Shown here: one piece after another, positions 18,298 through 26,551 of the stretch
How positions within the stretch are numbered: the stretch's first letter is position 1
Layout of the letters: each line of letters starts with the position of its first letter
Assembly (NCBI RefSeq): GCF_016864375.1
Contig: NZ_CP069354.1
Span: 2,191,501 to 2,255,500 of the forward strand
DNA length: 64,000 bases
Direction of reading: 5' to 3'
Source of the DNA: Microvirga sp. VF16
Lineage (GTDB): Bacteria > Pseudomonadota > Alphaproteobacteria > Rhizobiales > Beijerinckiaceae
Notes under the pieces: model-generated
What the model was told of the DNA's origin: nothing
The model's input: the letters and a program-made list of their open reading frames with translations, nothing else
Database searches by the model: none
Position numbers and translations under genes: made by a program

Positions 18298-19616
18298 CCG
18301 GTCCACTTCCCGCTGATGCTGAACAAGGGCTCAAGCATCCATTCGACTAGACGGCGGCTCTCCAGCAGCACATCGGCCTCAAGCTTCATGCCCGGCTGCA
18401 GCGGCATTGGATTTCCGTAGGCGACGAGGGTCTGCTGCTTTAGATCGACGGTGATCCGGTAGACCGGTTCATTGGCGCCATAGAGAGCGGAAAGGCCGGC
18501 GAGCTGCTGGGTCATCTCGGCCGGACTGACTGCGGAGCGGGAGACGGAGATCACCACGCCCTCGTGAAACCCGAACTTCTGATAGGGAAATGCCTCGTAG
18601 CGCAAGAGCACCCGCTGCCCTTCGCGGAGGAACCCAATCGCGCGGCTTGGGCTGAAAAGCTGCGCCTGTAAGGTGGCGCCAGACGGCACGATATTCATGA
18701 GGGGCACGCTCGGCTGGACGCCGCCGCCCCTCTCGATCTGCAGCCCTGTGACAGTGCCATCTTGAGGTGCCATGATCACGATCTCCCGGCGTGCCTCGGC
18801 CTCGGCCAGTTCCTGCTCCAGCGCCGCGACATTGCGGTCGATCTCGGCAAGCTGGGTGAGACGCCGGAGCGGAATCTCACGTAAGGACGCCTTCATCAGA
18901 AGGTGCTCACGCCGCAGTGTTGCCTGGGTTCGTTCTAAGCCCTGTAGCCTTGCGGCCTGTTGGATCCGCTCTCGCTCGGCCTCTTCCCGGCGCGGTTCGG
19001 TAACGATGTCCCGTGTGCGCAGAGCCCGCATCCGCTCCTCAATTTGCTCATTGAGTTTCAATTGCGTCTGCTGCAGGTCGATTTCCTTGGTCAGATGTTT
19101 CTGTTCGTCCTCAAGCGCGGCGATGCGCCGAACCAAGTCTGCAGCTTGTTGAGAGAAGAATTGTTCCTGTGTGATTCTCTCCTCAGCCATGCTGTTGCGG
19201 CGCTTCGTCAAGCGGTCGACGATCTCCTTCCGCGTCCCGCCGAACGCCTCGCTCTGCATTTCGGTGGATACAGCCAGAAGGGGTATACCCTTTTTGACCT
19301 CCATGCCTTCCTTCACATGCACTTGGGTGATCACGCCTGCTTGTGGTGCGAAGACCCGCACCAAACCTTGTTGAGGCACCAGCCAGCCATTGATGTGAGC
19401 CTTGCGGGTGTAGGAGGTGAAGAACAGCATGCCGAGAACGGCGGCAGTGGCCAGCAAGGCCAGCGATGCAAACATCCAGTGGGTGATCTTCGGCTCCAGC
19501 AGCACGGTTCCGAGCCACTGCGACTGGTGCTCAACCATCACCTCAGGGCGAAACAACGGCTGTAAAGGAGGAGCGTTGCGCTCAGCGATGGAGACCTTGT
19601 TAATGGCATGGCTCAC
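18294..19616 (-). CDS. HlyD-family membrane fusion protein of a peptide exporter
   Basis: A 440-residue periplasmic adaptor of the CvaA/RaxA type. It has a cytoplasmic N-tail, one transmembrane helix (HWMFASLALLATAAVLGMLFF), a lipoyl-like half (VFAPQAGVITQVHVKEGMEV), a long coiled coil rich in Glu/Arg/Gln (about residues 130-280), the second lipoyl half (IMAPQDGTVTGLQIERGG) and a beta-barrel end. It would bridge the C39 ABC exporter to an outer-membrane TolC, for which no gene is present in the window. The GTG at 19616 was chosen because GGAGGAGGG ends 8 bases before it; an in-frame TTG at 19652 is less likely. Confidence 0.88.
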   Translation of the reverse strand: MSHAINKVSIAERNAPPLQPLFRPEVMVEHQSQWLGTVLLEPKITHWMFASLALLATAAVLGMLFFTSYTRKAHINGWLVPQQGLVRVFAPQAGVITQVHVKEGMEVKKGIPLLAVSTEMQSEAFGGTRKEIVDRLTKRRNSMAEERITQEQFFSQQAADLVRRIAALEDEQKHLTKEIDLQQTQLKLNEQIEERMRALRTRDIVTEPRREEAERERIQQAARLQGLERTQATLRREHLLMKASLREIPLRRLTQLAEIDRNVAALEQELAEAEARREIVIMAPQDGTVTGLQIERGGGVQPSVPLMNIVPSGATLQAQLFSPSRAIGFLREGQRVLLRYEAFPYQKFGFHEGVVISVSRSAVSPAEMTQQLAGLSALYGANEPVYRITVDLKQQTLVAYGNPMPLQPGMKLEADVLLESRRLVEWMLEPLFSISGKWTG

Positions 19617-19688
19617 AACCGCCACCCTCCTCCGCTCACAATGACCGCACAAGGCATGCCACCCGGCCTTGTCTATGCAGTAATTTTG

Positions 19689-19720
19689 AGAGCGTCGGCA
19701 GAGATTCCCGCCGGCGCTCT
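19689..19720 (-). promoter_or_regulatory. Intercistronic stem-loop between peptide gene and adaptor gene
   Basis: AGAGCGTCGGC (19689-19699) pairs with GCCGGCGCTCT (19710-19720), an 11-bp stem with one G-U pair and a 10-base loop. In the direction of transcription it follows the peptide gene and precedes the exporter genes and has no T-run. It would suit mRNA stabilisation or partial attenuation so that the peptide is made in excess of its transporter. Confidence 0.45.
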
Positions 19721-19799
19721 GCTTATCACGGCAATTAATACTGGGCCGCTTCAGCTTCTATTTATCCGAAAGGACAAAAAGTGCGGAGAAGATGCCTGA

Positions 19800-20027
19800 T
19801 CAGTTGCTAGCACCACGCGTGCCAATGCCGTTAGGATCCGTATTCTCCACAAACTTGTCTGGATCTAGGACGTTGATAGCGTTCCCTACTTCCTTCTTAT
19901 TGCCCGGATTGCCATAGGCGTCCTGCTTCGGTGGGCAGGGAGGCTTCGGGTAGCATGGGGACGGCGGACAAATAACAAGGGTGCCACCAGAGACGTGGAC
20001 CAGCTCGTCACTGTTAAGTTCGCGCAT
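19800..20027 (-). CDS. Double-glycine leader peptide, candidate bacteriocin or signalling peptide
   Basis: The 75-residue product starts with a canonical double-glycine leader, MRELNSDELVHVSGG, with acidic and hydrophobic positions as in class II bacteriocin and microcin precursors. Cleavage after Gly15 would release a 60-residue core beginning TLVICPPSPCYPKPPCPP, with three Cys (20, 25 and 31) separated by prolines, then a polar Gly/Asn-rich tail. AGAGGAAC lies about 6 bases before the ATG. It is the first gene of an operon with the HlyD adaptor and the C39 exporter, which supplies the matching protease. No immunity gene is evident. The Cys/Pro-rich core is not one I recognise; it could be an antibacterial peptide, a metallophore-like peptide or a signal. 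Confidence 0.82.
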   Translation of the reverse strand: MRELNSDELVHVSGGTLVICPPSPCYPKPPCPPKQDAYGNPGNKKEVGNAINVLDPDKFVENTDPNGIGTRGASN

Positions 20028-20311
20028 GGTAAGTTCCTCTATGTTTCATTGAAAAGGCAGAAAACATTTTGATTTATAACGCGACGCACTTGGGACGTTG
20101 CAGCCTTTAGGTTGTGCTTTTTGGCTTGGCGTCGCCATCGAATATCAGTGTATCAAAACCTTGTGTCTGTTCGGAAATGTACTCTCCTGTTATCTCTTAA
20201 GGGGAATAATCCCAAATATTCGGGAGCAGAGTACAGCGCCTGCAAATCAACATTCTTCAAAATGAATCGCTCAAAATCCATCATAGGCGCCAGATCATCT
20301 TTGATGCCTAA

Positions 20312-21243
20312 GAGGCTGACTCAAAAAGACATGTGGTCTTTCAGGTCCTTGCGAGCCGTCTGGTCAGCATCCGGATATGGGCGATGAAGACCCATGCCAC
20401 CGCACTTTCAATAGAGGCTTCGAAGTCCTTGGCCAGGCGGCGGCAGCGTCCAAGCCAACCGAAGGTTCGCTCCACGACCCAGCGGCGCTTGAGGACCGCA
20501 AAGCCTTTGACCGCATCCGAGCGTTTGATGATCTCGATCGTCCAGTGCCCGAGAGCGGCGATGTCGTCGCGCAACTTGTCGCCCGCGTAGCCGCCATCGG
20601 CAAAGACATGGCGCAGCCACGGATAGAGGGTGCGGACGGACGTCAGCACCTCTACGGCTCCGTCCCGGTCCTGGATCTCGGCGGGATGAACCCTTAACCC
20701 GACCAGATGGCCCTGCGTGTCGGTGATGATGTGGCGCTTGCGGCCCTTGATCTTCTTGCCGGCATCAAAGCCGCGCGGGCCGCCGGCTTCGGTGGTCTTC
20801 ACGGACTGGCTGTCGATCACGCCGGCCGAGGGGCTCGCCTCGCGGCCGGCCCTCTCGCGCGAGGCGGCCACGAGAGCATGGTTGATCCGCTGAAAGGTGC
20901 CGTCGCGTGACCAGGCATAGAAGTATCCTTGCACGGTCGAATAGGGCGGAAACTCCTTTGGCAGCTGGCGCCATTGGCACCCGGTCGAGGCGAGATAGAG
21001 AATGGCATCGGCCACGGCCCGCAGGCAGGTCATACGCGGACGCCCGATCCGCCGGGCGGCGGGCATGAACGGCTCGACCAGCGCCCATTCGGCATCTGTG
21101 AGATTGCTTGCATAGCGCAGTCCATCCCGCCGATACTGTCGGCGAGTGGCCTCGGTCCAAACCATCGTGACCTCCATCGAATCTTTGCAAATCCGACGGA
21201 ATCACAGCGGCTTGAGGCCACTCAACCTTTTTCAGTCAGCCTC
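20312..21243. mobile_element. IS5-family insertion sequence with TAA target duplication
   Basis: The 932-bp element has ends GAGGCTGACTCAAAAAG on the left and CTTTTTCAGTCAGCCTC on the right, matching as inverted repeats with one mismatch. TAA is repeated directly at 20309-20311 and 21244-21246. It lies 7 bases beyond the Crp-like stop codon and between that gene and the peptide operon. Confidence 0.85.
20341..21165 (-). CDS. IS5-family transposase
   Basis: About 274 residues, with the DUF4096-type N-terminus (SNLTDAEWALVEPFMP) and a DDE core: Asp in AGVIDSQSVKTTEAGG, Asp in RHVFADGGYAGDKL and Glu in RRWVVERTFGWLGRCRRL. It is a single uninterrupted frame, unlike many IS5 members that need frameshifting. 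The ATG at 21165 has GGAGG 5 bases upstream; an ATG 12 bases earlier overlaps that site. It is likely functional. Confidence 0.9.
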   Translation of the reverse strand: MVWTEATRRQYRRDGLRYASNLTDAEWALVEPFMPAARRIGRPRMTCLRAVADAILYLASTGCQWRQLPKEFPPYSTVQGYFYAWSRDGTFQRINHALVAASRERAGREASPSAGVIDSQSVKTTEAGGPRGFDAGKKIKGRKRHIITDTQGHLVGLRVHPAEIQDRDGAVEVLTSVRTLYPWLRHVFADGGYAGDKLRDDIAALGHWTIEIIKRSDAVKGFAVLKRRWVVERTFGWLGRCRRLAKDFEASIESAVAWVFIAHIRMLTRRLART

Positions 21244-21253
21244 TAAGCCATGC

Positions 21254-21979
21254 TTAATCATTCGTGTAGGGAAGAAGCCTCTCGAAATTGGAGCGGATGA
21301 TATTGTGGCATTCACATGCCAATTCTTCGAGATGAGCACTATCGGTAACAGTAATTGTTCCGCGACCCTGCTTAATAAGTCCTGCACCTTGCAGACGACG
21401 AGCAACCATGCTGATCGCAGGGCGATGAGCTCCAAGCATTTGAGCAAGAAATTCATGTGTGAGAGGAAGTTCGTCGCGATCGATGTGGTCGCGCATCGTC
21501 AGGATCATTCGGCAGCAACGGGACTCTACAGAGTGAGCGGCGCTGCAGACTCCTATTTGTAGAATTTGATTGAATAGAAAATGAAGATAGCAGAATATAA
21601 TCTTGCGAACGGGTGCGTTGCTCTCGATTTGCTGCCGCAATTGCTCCGTCCTCATGCGTGAGACTTTCCCGCCGACCTGAATGATGCAGCGTCCTTGAGA
21701 AACTCCATCGCCGAGCGCCTCGACAAGTCCCACCATCCCTTCACGGCCTATCGTGGCCATCTCCACCGTGCTGCCATCCGACAGAACTGCTAGCAGTGAC
21801 AGGACTGCATTGTGTGGAAAATATACAAACTCAATGGTGTCTCCAGCCTCATACAGGATCTTGCCCAAGGGAAGATCCATGGTCTCCAAGTGAGATCCTA
21901 CCGTTTGCTGAATATTGAGATCGAGTCTTTCGAGGAGACGATTTGCGCCCTTATAAGGATATTCGAACCTATAGGGCAT
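21254..21979 (-). CDS. Crp/Fnr-family transcriptional regulator
   Basis: About 241 residues: a cyclic-nucleotide-binding-like beta roll (KILYEAGDTIEFVYFPHNAVLSLLAVLSDGSTVEMATIG split around residues 40-80), a dimerisation helix, and a winged-helix domain with recognition helix in LPLTHEFLAQMLGAHRPAISMVARRLQ. It lacks the FNR Cys cluster and the full CAP cAMP-binding signature, as in the many rhizobial Crp/Fnr proteins of unknown ligand. The ATG at 21979 was preferred because GGAGGA lies about 9 bases upstream. The upstream intergenic region carries two perfect palindromes, possible operator sites. With so many cyclases nearby, a cyclic-nucleotide link is attractive but unproven. Confidence 0.82.
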   Translation of the reverse strand: MPYRFEYPYKGANRLLERLDLNIQQTVGSHLETMDLPLGKILYEAGDTIEFVYFPHNAVLSLLAVLSDGSTVEMATIGREGMVGLVEALGDGVSQGRCIIQVGGKVSRMRTEQLRQQIESNAPVRKIIFCYLHFLFNQILQIGVCSAAHSVESRCCRMILTMRDHIDRDELPLTHEFLAQMLGAHRPAISMVARRLQGAGLIKQGRGTITVTDSAHLEELACECHNIIRSNFERLLPYTND

Positions 21980-22135
21980 GGCTATGCATTCCTCCGATAT
22001 CATTGCGCTATGGCAATCGCTTCAACTGCCTTGGTGCGAGCAGAATGGAGCGAATGAAGCGCGGTGAAACCTTGGATCCTGGATACATCGTCCCGAACAA
22101 TACGGCCGTGGAACTGGTCGCAAGGTTAAAACTAT

Positions 22136-22195
22136 CTGACAGCTGTCAGGACAATTATCTGATCTCAAGAAAATAACTTTGCTCACGCGCGTGAG
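22136..22195. promoter_or_regulatory. Two perfect 14-bp palindromes in a divergent intergenic region
   Basis: CTGACAGCTGTCAG lies at 22136-22149 and CTCACGCGCGTGAG at 22182-22195, centres 46 bases apart. They sit between the divergent Crp/Fnr gene and the small gene at 22253. They could be operators for dimeric regulators; neither matches the TGTGA-type CRP half-site or the FNR TTGAT half-site well. Confidence 0.4.
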
Positions 22196-22252
22196 GTCGC
22201 GTTTACCCGGAATTTCCATCATCTGGGCGTACACCCGGTGCATGATCCATCC

Positions 22253-22507
22253 ATGCCCAATGACTGGAAAGAGCGCGAGAACCTCGCCAAAATCGATGCC
22301 GACATTGCCGAGGCCGAGCGGCGAGTCGCCCAGCAGATCAACCTCATCAGGCGGATGACCCTGAAGAGGCAAGAGACAGGGGAGGCTACGAAGCTGCTCT
22401 GGAACTACATGCAAGCCCTGGAGCAATGGCGCAGGCATCGTCAGCTCATCCTGGATGAAATCGCGCGCCAGGAAGGACCAGAGCCCGAGGCTCCCCCTGT
22501 TCCATAA
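22253..22507 (+). CDS. Small coiled-coil protein of unknown function
   Basis: An 84-residue, highly charged, all-helical protein: IDADIAEAERRVAQQINLIR, then an Arg/Gln-rich amphipathic helix and a Pro-rich end. Similar short proteins are common in Methylobacterium and Bradyrhizobium relatives and have no assigned role. A GTG five codons upstream (22238) is the alternative start; neither has a strong ribosome-binding site. The stop codon lies inside a dispersed repeat (GTT CCA TAA), as in the ChaC-like gene. Confidence 0.6.
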   Translation: MPNDWKERENLAKIDADIAEAERRVAQQINLIRRMTLKRQETGEATKLLWNYMQALEQWRRHRQLILDEIARQEGPEPEAPPVP

Positions 22508-22527
22508 AGAGATTCCGCGTATTACGC
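22500..22527. repeat. Dispersed intergenic repeat A copy
   Basis: The sequence TTCCATAAAGAGATTCCGCG matches the start of repeat A. Its TAA provides the stop codon of the gene ending at 22507. Confidence 0.45.
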
Positions 22528-22791
22528 ACCCCAAGGATTCACCGACTGACCCTCGATCTGCGTCCGCTCGATCCAGAGCGCGACGGTCACCGTGATCACC
22601 CGCTCCCTGTGTTCGTTGCAGACCTCAACGATGACGACATGGTTCGAGGGCGCCAGCGGCATGTCCTTGGCGATCTCTCCTGCAAGGTGCACCGCATGGC
22701 TCTTGGCAGTGTCCAAGTCCTCGAACTCCTCGCCGGCATCATCAGGGCGAAATCCCAGCCCCTCGCAGATGTCGAAATAGTAACGGGACAT
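22522..22791 (-). CDS. DUF6894 family protein
   Basis: An 89-residue protein starting MSRYYFDICEGLGFRPDDAG, with the DUF6894 pattern: an N-terminal beta strand with RYYFD, then D(E)GEEF, a helix with the LAGEIAKDMP region, and a final strand set (VIVEVCNEHRERVITVTVAL). These small cytoplasmic proteins are abundant in Hyphomicrobiales; their function is not known to me. The ATG at 22791 was chosen as the family start although the frame is open much further upstream. A second member lies at 62930-63187. Confidence 0.75.
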   Translation of the reverse strand: MSRYYFDICEGLGFRPDDAGEEFEDLDTAKSHAVHLAGEIAKDMPLAPSNHVVIVEVCNEHRERVITVTVALWIERTQIEGQSVNPWGA

Positions 22792-23042
22792 GGTCGTGCA
22801 CCCATTGCGAATTACGGAGACCGATTGCTGCCCGCGACGTGCCCTTACGCAGTCCATGAAGCTCAGCGCGAGACGACGCGTCACCACCCGACTCTTCGCC
22901 GTCGCGCAGCGCTCCTTGGGTGACTGCGGTGGCGTTTCCCTGGCCTTCCCCCACTGCATCTTTCTGGCGGGCGCGAGACCCCATGCGCGGTCATTGACCG
23001 CCCGCAGTCCAGTCACCACCCGCGGGTTTTGGATCGGGCTCC

Positions 23043-24272
23043 TTATTCGGAGCGCAACGCAACGATCGGATCCAGGTGCGCGGCCCGCCAGGCAGGATAG
23101 AACCCGAAGCACACCCCCACCATTCCCGCGAACGCGATCGCGACGGCCAGAGTGCTCACGTCGATGAGAACGGACCACCCCACCGTCATGGCGACCGCCA
23201 CGGAGCTGGCAATGCCGACCAGCGCCCCGAGCAGGCCGCCCAGGGCCGCCAATGTCACTGCTTCGATCAGGAACTGGGCCAGGATGTCTCTGTCCTGCGC
23301 GCCGACCGCGAGCCGGAGCCCGATCTCGCGGGTGCGCTCGGTGACCGAGACCAGCATGATGTTCATGATGCCGATCCCGCCGACGACGAGGGAGACGGCC
23401 GCGACCGCGGCGAGCAGCCCCGACAGGGTCCGCGTGGCGGTCTGCTCGATGCCTGCCACCTCGGCGAGATTGCGGATGATGAAGGTCTCGTCCTGTCCGG
23501 GCGGGAGGCGGTGACGCTGGCGCAGGAGGTCGCCGATCGCCGGCATGATCTCGGCGGCCGATCCGCCCTCGGCGTACTTGACCGAGATGCCGTGGACCAA
23601 CCGCGGGCTGGCGCGGTTCATCCCGACAAGCTGGTGGCGGGCCGTCGTCAGGGGGACGAGCGCGACGTCGTCCTGGTCATCGCCCCAGACGCTCTGCCCC
23701 TTGCGGTCGAGGACACCGATCACCGTGAACGGCACGCCCCGCAGGCGAACGATGGTGCCGACCGGATCGGCCTCGCCGAATAGCTTCTCGCGGATGGTGG
23801 CCCCCAGCAGCACGACCATGGCCGAGCGGGCGTTGTCGTCGAGGGTCATCTCCCGCCCTTCCACGACACCCCACTCGCGGACGGCAAGGAAGTCGGGCGT
23901 GACGCCATGGATCGGCGCCATCCAGTTGGATGCGCCGCTCGTGAGCTGGGCCCGGCTGTACAGCACCGGCGCAACCGCCACGACGTTGGGCACCTCCGCC
24001 GCGATGGCCCGTGCGTCGTCCTCGTTGAGGCGGGGCGAGGCCCCGCGGCCGAGCCGCACGCTGCGCATCGTCAGGCTGCCCGGGCTGATGCCGATCAGGT
24101 TGGCCCCCAGGCTGCGGATCTGGGCCGCGACGTGCTCGCGCGCGCCGCTGCCGACCGCCACCATCACGACGAAGGCGGCAACCCCGATGATGATCCCGAG
24201 CATCGTCAGCGCACTGCGCAGCCGATGGGCGCGCAGGGATCGTAGGGCCGTCCTGATGCTAGCCCCCAACAT
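23043..24272 (-). CDS. MacB-type ABC transporter permease
   Basis: A 409-residue inner-membrane protein with the MacB/FtsX layout. TM1 is near residues 20-45 (LTMLGIIIGVAAFVVMVAVG). A large periplasmic domain (about 50-285) follows, then three C-terminal helices beginning LLAAVAAVSLVVGGIGIMNI, with TERTREIGLRLAVGA in the coupling loop, and ending WRAAHLDPIVALRSE. It is the permease half of a split MacB; the ATPase is encoded by the upstream gene, which overlaps it by 14 bases. With the adaptor at 25004 it forms a mechanotransmitting tripartite pump that moves periplasmic substrates outward. The three four-Cys peptides encoded at the head of the operon are the obvious candidate substrates. Confidence 0.88.
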   Translation of the reverse strand: MLGASIRTALRSLRAHRLRSALTMLGIIIGVAAFVVMVAVGSGAREHVAAQIRSLGANLIGISPGSLTMRSVRLGRGASPRLNEDDARAIAAEVPNVVAVAPVLYSRAQLTSGASNWMAPIHGVTPDFLAVREWGVVEGREMTLDDNARSAMVVLLGATIREKLFGEADPVGTIVRLRGVPFTVIGVLDRKGQSVWGDDQDDVALVPLTTARHQLVGMNRASPRLVHGISVKYAEGGSAAEIMPAIGDLLRQRHRLPPGQDETFIIRNLAEVAGIEQTATRTLSGLLAAVAAVSLVVGGIGIMNIMLVSVTERTREIGLRLAVGAQDRDILAQFLIEAVTLAALGGLLGALVGIASSVAVAMTVGWSVLIDVSTLAVAIAFAGMVGVCFGFYPAWRAAHLDPIVALRSE

Positions 24273-24990
24273 GGTCCGCGCTCGCGCCTGGTAAACAGGG
24301 ATCGGGACACCGACGCTCGTCCGAGACGACCCGCCCGTCGCGGACGGTCACCACGCGGTCGGCATAGGCGGCGATCTCCGCGTCATGCGTAACCAGAACG
24401 ACGGTGAGGTCACGTTCGCTCCGGAGACGCCCGAGAATCGCCATGATGTCGCGACCGGTCTGGGTGTCGAGGGCCCCGGTCGGCTCATCCGCCAGCAGGA
24501 TCATGGGGTCGTTGACCAGGGCGCGCGCGATCGCGACGCGCTGCTGCTGTCCGCCCGACAACTCGGCGGGCGTGTGCCGGATCCGGTGCGCGAGGCCGAC
24601 CTCGCCGAGAAGAGCCAGGCAGCGGCGGCGCCGCTCGGTGGCCGGCACGCGGGCGTAGAGAAGCGGCAACTCGACATTCTCGAGCGCGGTGATCCGCGGC
24701 AGCAGGCTGAAGGACTGGAACACAAACCCCAGCTTCCTGTTGCGGATCGCGGCAAGCGCCCGGCGTGCGAGGCCAGTGACCTCGATGCCGTCGAGCCAGT
24801 AGCGGCCCTGGCTCGGGGTGTCGAGGCAACCGATCAGGTTCATCAGGGTCGACTTGCCGGAGCCCGACGGCCCCACGACGGCGACGAACTCCCCCTTCTC
24901 GATCGCGAGGCTGACCCCGTCGAGGGCCCAGACGAGGTCACCCCCGATCCGGTAGCTGTGGCGCAGTGCTTCCGTGCGGATCAGCGTCAC
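24259..24990 (-). CDS. MacB-type ABC transporter ATPase
   Basis: About 243 residues with Walker [10 protein letters not shown] (about residues 40-48), Q-loop [21 protein letters not shown], signature LSGGQQQR, Walker [13 protein letters not shown] and the switch His in VLVTHD. The sequence is of the MacB/LolD class. The GTG at 24990 was chosen because GGAG lies about 10 bases upstream and the encoded start ([12 protein letters not shown]) matches the family. The open frame continues to 25026, where it would overlap the adaptor gene. It is translationally coupled to the permease. Confidence 0.88.
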   Translation of the reverse strand: MTLIRTEALRHSYRIGGDLVWALDGVSLAIEKGEFVAVVGPSGSGKSTLMNLIGCLDTPSQGRYWLDGIEVTGLARRALAAIRNRKLGFVFQSFSLLPRITALENVELPLLYARVPATERRRRCLALLGEVGLAHRIRHTPAELSGGQQQRVAIARALVNDPMILLADEPTGALDTQTGRDIMAILGRLRSERDLTVVLVTHDAEIAAYADRVVTVRDGRVVSDERRCPDPCLPGASADHVGG

Positions 24991-25003
24991 GGCCGCAGGT
25001 CTC

Positions 25004-26440
25004 CTACCAAAGCCGGAAGGTGGCAAGGGGCGACGCGGCGGCGGGGCTCGCCGAGGCCCGCCCCACCACGACGGCCTGGCCGACGTCCAAGTCGCCGGCC
25101 AGCACCTCCGTCATGCGGCCGTCGCTGATCCCGAGGCGCAGCGGCACCGGGGTCGGCTGCCCCTCCGGTCCGAGGACGAAAACCTGACCGGGCGTGCCCG
25201 GCTGATGGGGCGCAGCCCCAGCCGGGCTCGCGACCGCTCCCTGCGCCATGGTTTCGGGGGCGGATTCCGGCGGCCGGTACCGCAGCGCCGTGTTGGGCAC
25301 CTTCAACACGTCCGTCTTCCGGCCGACGACGACCTGGAGATTGGCCGTCATCCCGGGCAGGAGGGCTTCGTCGGGGTTTTCCGTCGCGATCACCGCCGTG
25401 TAGGTAACCACGTTCTGCACGGTCTGGGGAGCCTTGCGGATCTGCTGGACGGTTCCGGTGAACGACCGGCCCGGATGGGCGTCCACCGTGAAAGTGACGG
25501 GCTGCCCGATGGCAAACCGGCTGACGTCAGCCTCCACCACCGAGGCCTCGACCTGCATCTGCCGCAGGTCCTGCGCGATCGTGAACAGGGTCGGGGCTTG
25601 CAGGCTGGCCGCCACGGTCTGCCCGCGGTTGACGCTGCGGTTGACCACGGTGCCTGTGACGGGAGCACGGATGAAGGTCCTCTCGAGGTCGATCTGGGCT
25701 TGGCGCAGGATCGCTTCCTTCTGCGTCACCTGGACTGCTGCCGCGACGAGTTGAGCCTCGGCCATCCTGGCTGCCGCTTCAGCGGCACGGATCGCCGAGG
25801 CCTGTGAAAGCTCCTGGGCCCGCGAGGCCGCGAGCTGGGCCTGGGCCGAGCGATGCGCGCTCTGGACGCGCTCCCAGTCGCTGGCCGAGACGATCGCGCG
25901 CTCCGCCAGCGACTGCTTGCGGTCGAGGTCGCGCTTGGCGTCGTCCGCCGCCAGTTCTGCCCGTACGGTCTGCGCCTTTGCGACCGCCAGGGCCGACTTG
26001 GCATTGTCCAGTTCGGCGCGGACCCGCTCCACCTCGGCCTGGTGGACCGGCAGGCCGGCCCGAACCGTCTTGAGCTCCGCCTGTGCCTGAGCCATCCGGG
26101 CCTCGTAGATTTCCGGGCTGATCCGCGCGATCACCTGGCCCTGGGTGACGGCGGAATTGAAGTCGACGAAGAGTTCGCTGACTTGGCCCGAGACCTGCGA
26201 CCCGACCTCCACGAGCACGACGGCATTGAGGGTACCGCCGGCGGTAACGGCGGAGATGAGATCACCTCTTTCCGTTGGGACCGTTCGGTAGGCCGACAGC
26301 TCCCGACCGCCTGGAGCGGGCGGCATGGAGCCTCGCATGCCCGACAGGACGGACGGCATGGCGCCCTCCGGGACCAAGTCGCGCGCGGGCAACAGCACCC
26401 CGGCCACGATGAGGACCGCAAGCAGGAAGATCCGTGTCAT
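25004..26440 (-). CDS. MacA-like periplasmic adaptor of a tripartite efflux pump
   Basis: About 478 residues: an N-terminal membrane anchor or signal (MTRIFLLAVLIVAGVLLPA), then AGGTLNAVVLVEVGSQVSG (first lipoyl half) and a long Ala-rich coiled coil (about 100-250) with many AEL/RAE heptads. The second lipoyl half (FIRAPVTGTVVNRSVNRGQTV) and beta-barrel/MP domains follow. The C-terminus has an Ala/Pro-rich insertion before VFVLGPEGQPTPVPLRLG. It is the first transporter gene after the three peptide genes, separated by about 110 bases, with the ATPase 13 bases downstream. Start ATG at 26440; the ribosome-binding site is weak. Confidence 0.85.
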   Translation of the reverse strand: MTRIFLLAVLIVAGVLLPARDLVPEGAMPSVLSGMRGSMPPAPGGRELSAYRTVPTERGDLISAVTAGGTLNAVVLVEVGSQVSGQVSELFVDFNSAVTQGQVIARISPEIYEARMAQAQAELKTVRAGLPVHQAEVERVRAELDNAKSALAVAKAQTVRAELAADDAKRDLDRKQSLAERAIVSASDWERVQSAHRSAQAQLAASRAQELSQASAIRAAEAAARMAEAQLVAAAVQVTQKEAILRQAQIDLERTFIRAPVTGTVVNRSVNRGQTVAASLQAPTLFTIAQDLRQMQVEASVVEADVSRFAIGQPVTFTVDAHPGRSFTGTVQQIRKAPQTVQNVVTYTAVIATENPDEALLPGMTANLQVVVGRKTDVLKVPNTALRYRPPESAPETMAQGAVASPAGAAPHQPGTPGQVFVLGPEGQPTPVPLRLGISDGRMTEVLAGDLDVGQAVVVGRASASPAAASPLATFRLW

Positions 26441-26551
26441 GGCGGTTGTCCCATGGCTATGCCCGGCACCCCGCAAGAGGGTGCCGGGCCATGATCACGG
26501 GAGCCGGGGGCGTCGCCGCCTCCGGCTCGGTTTCGAGGGACCGCAGGGCGC

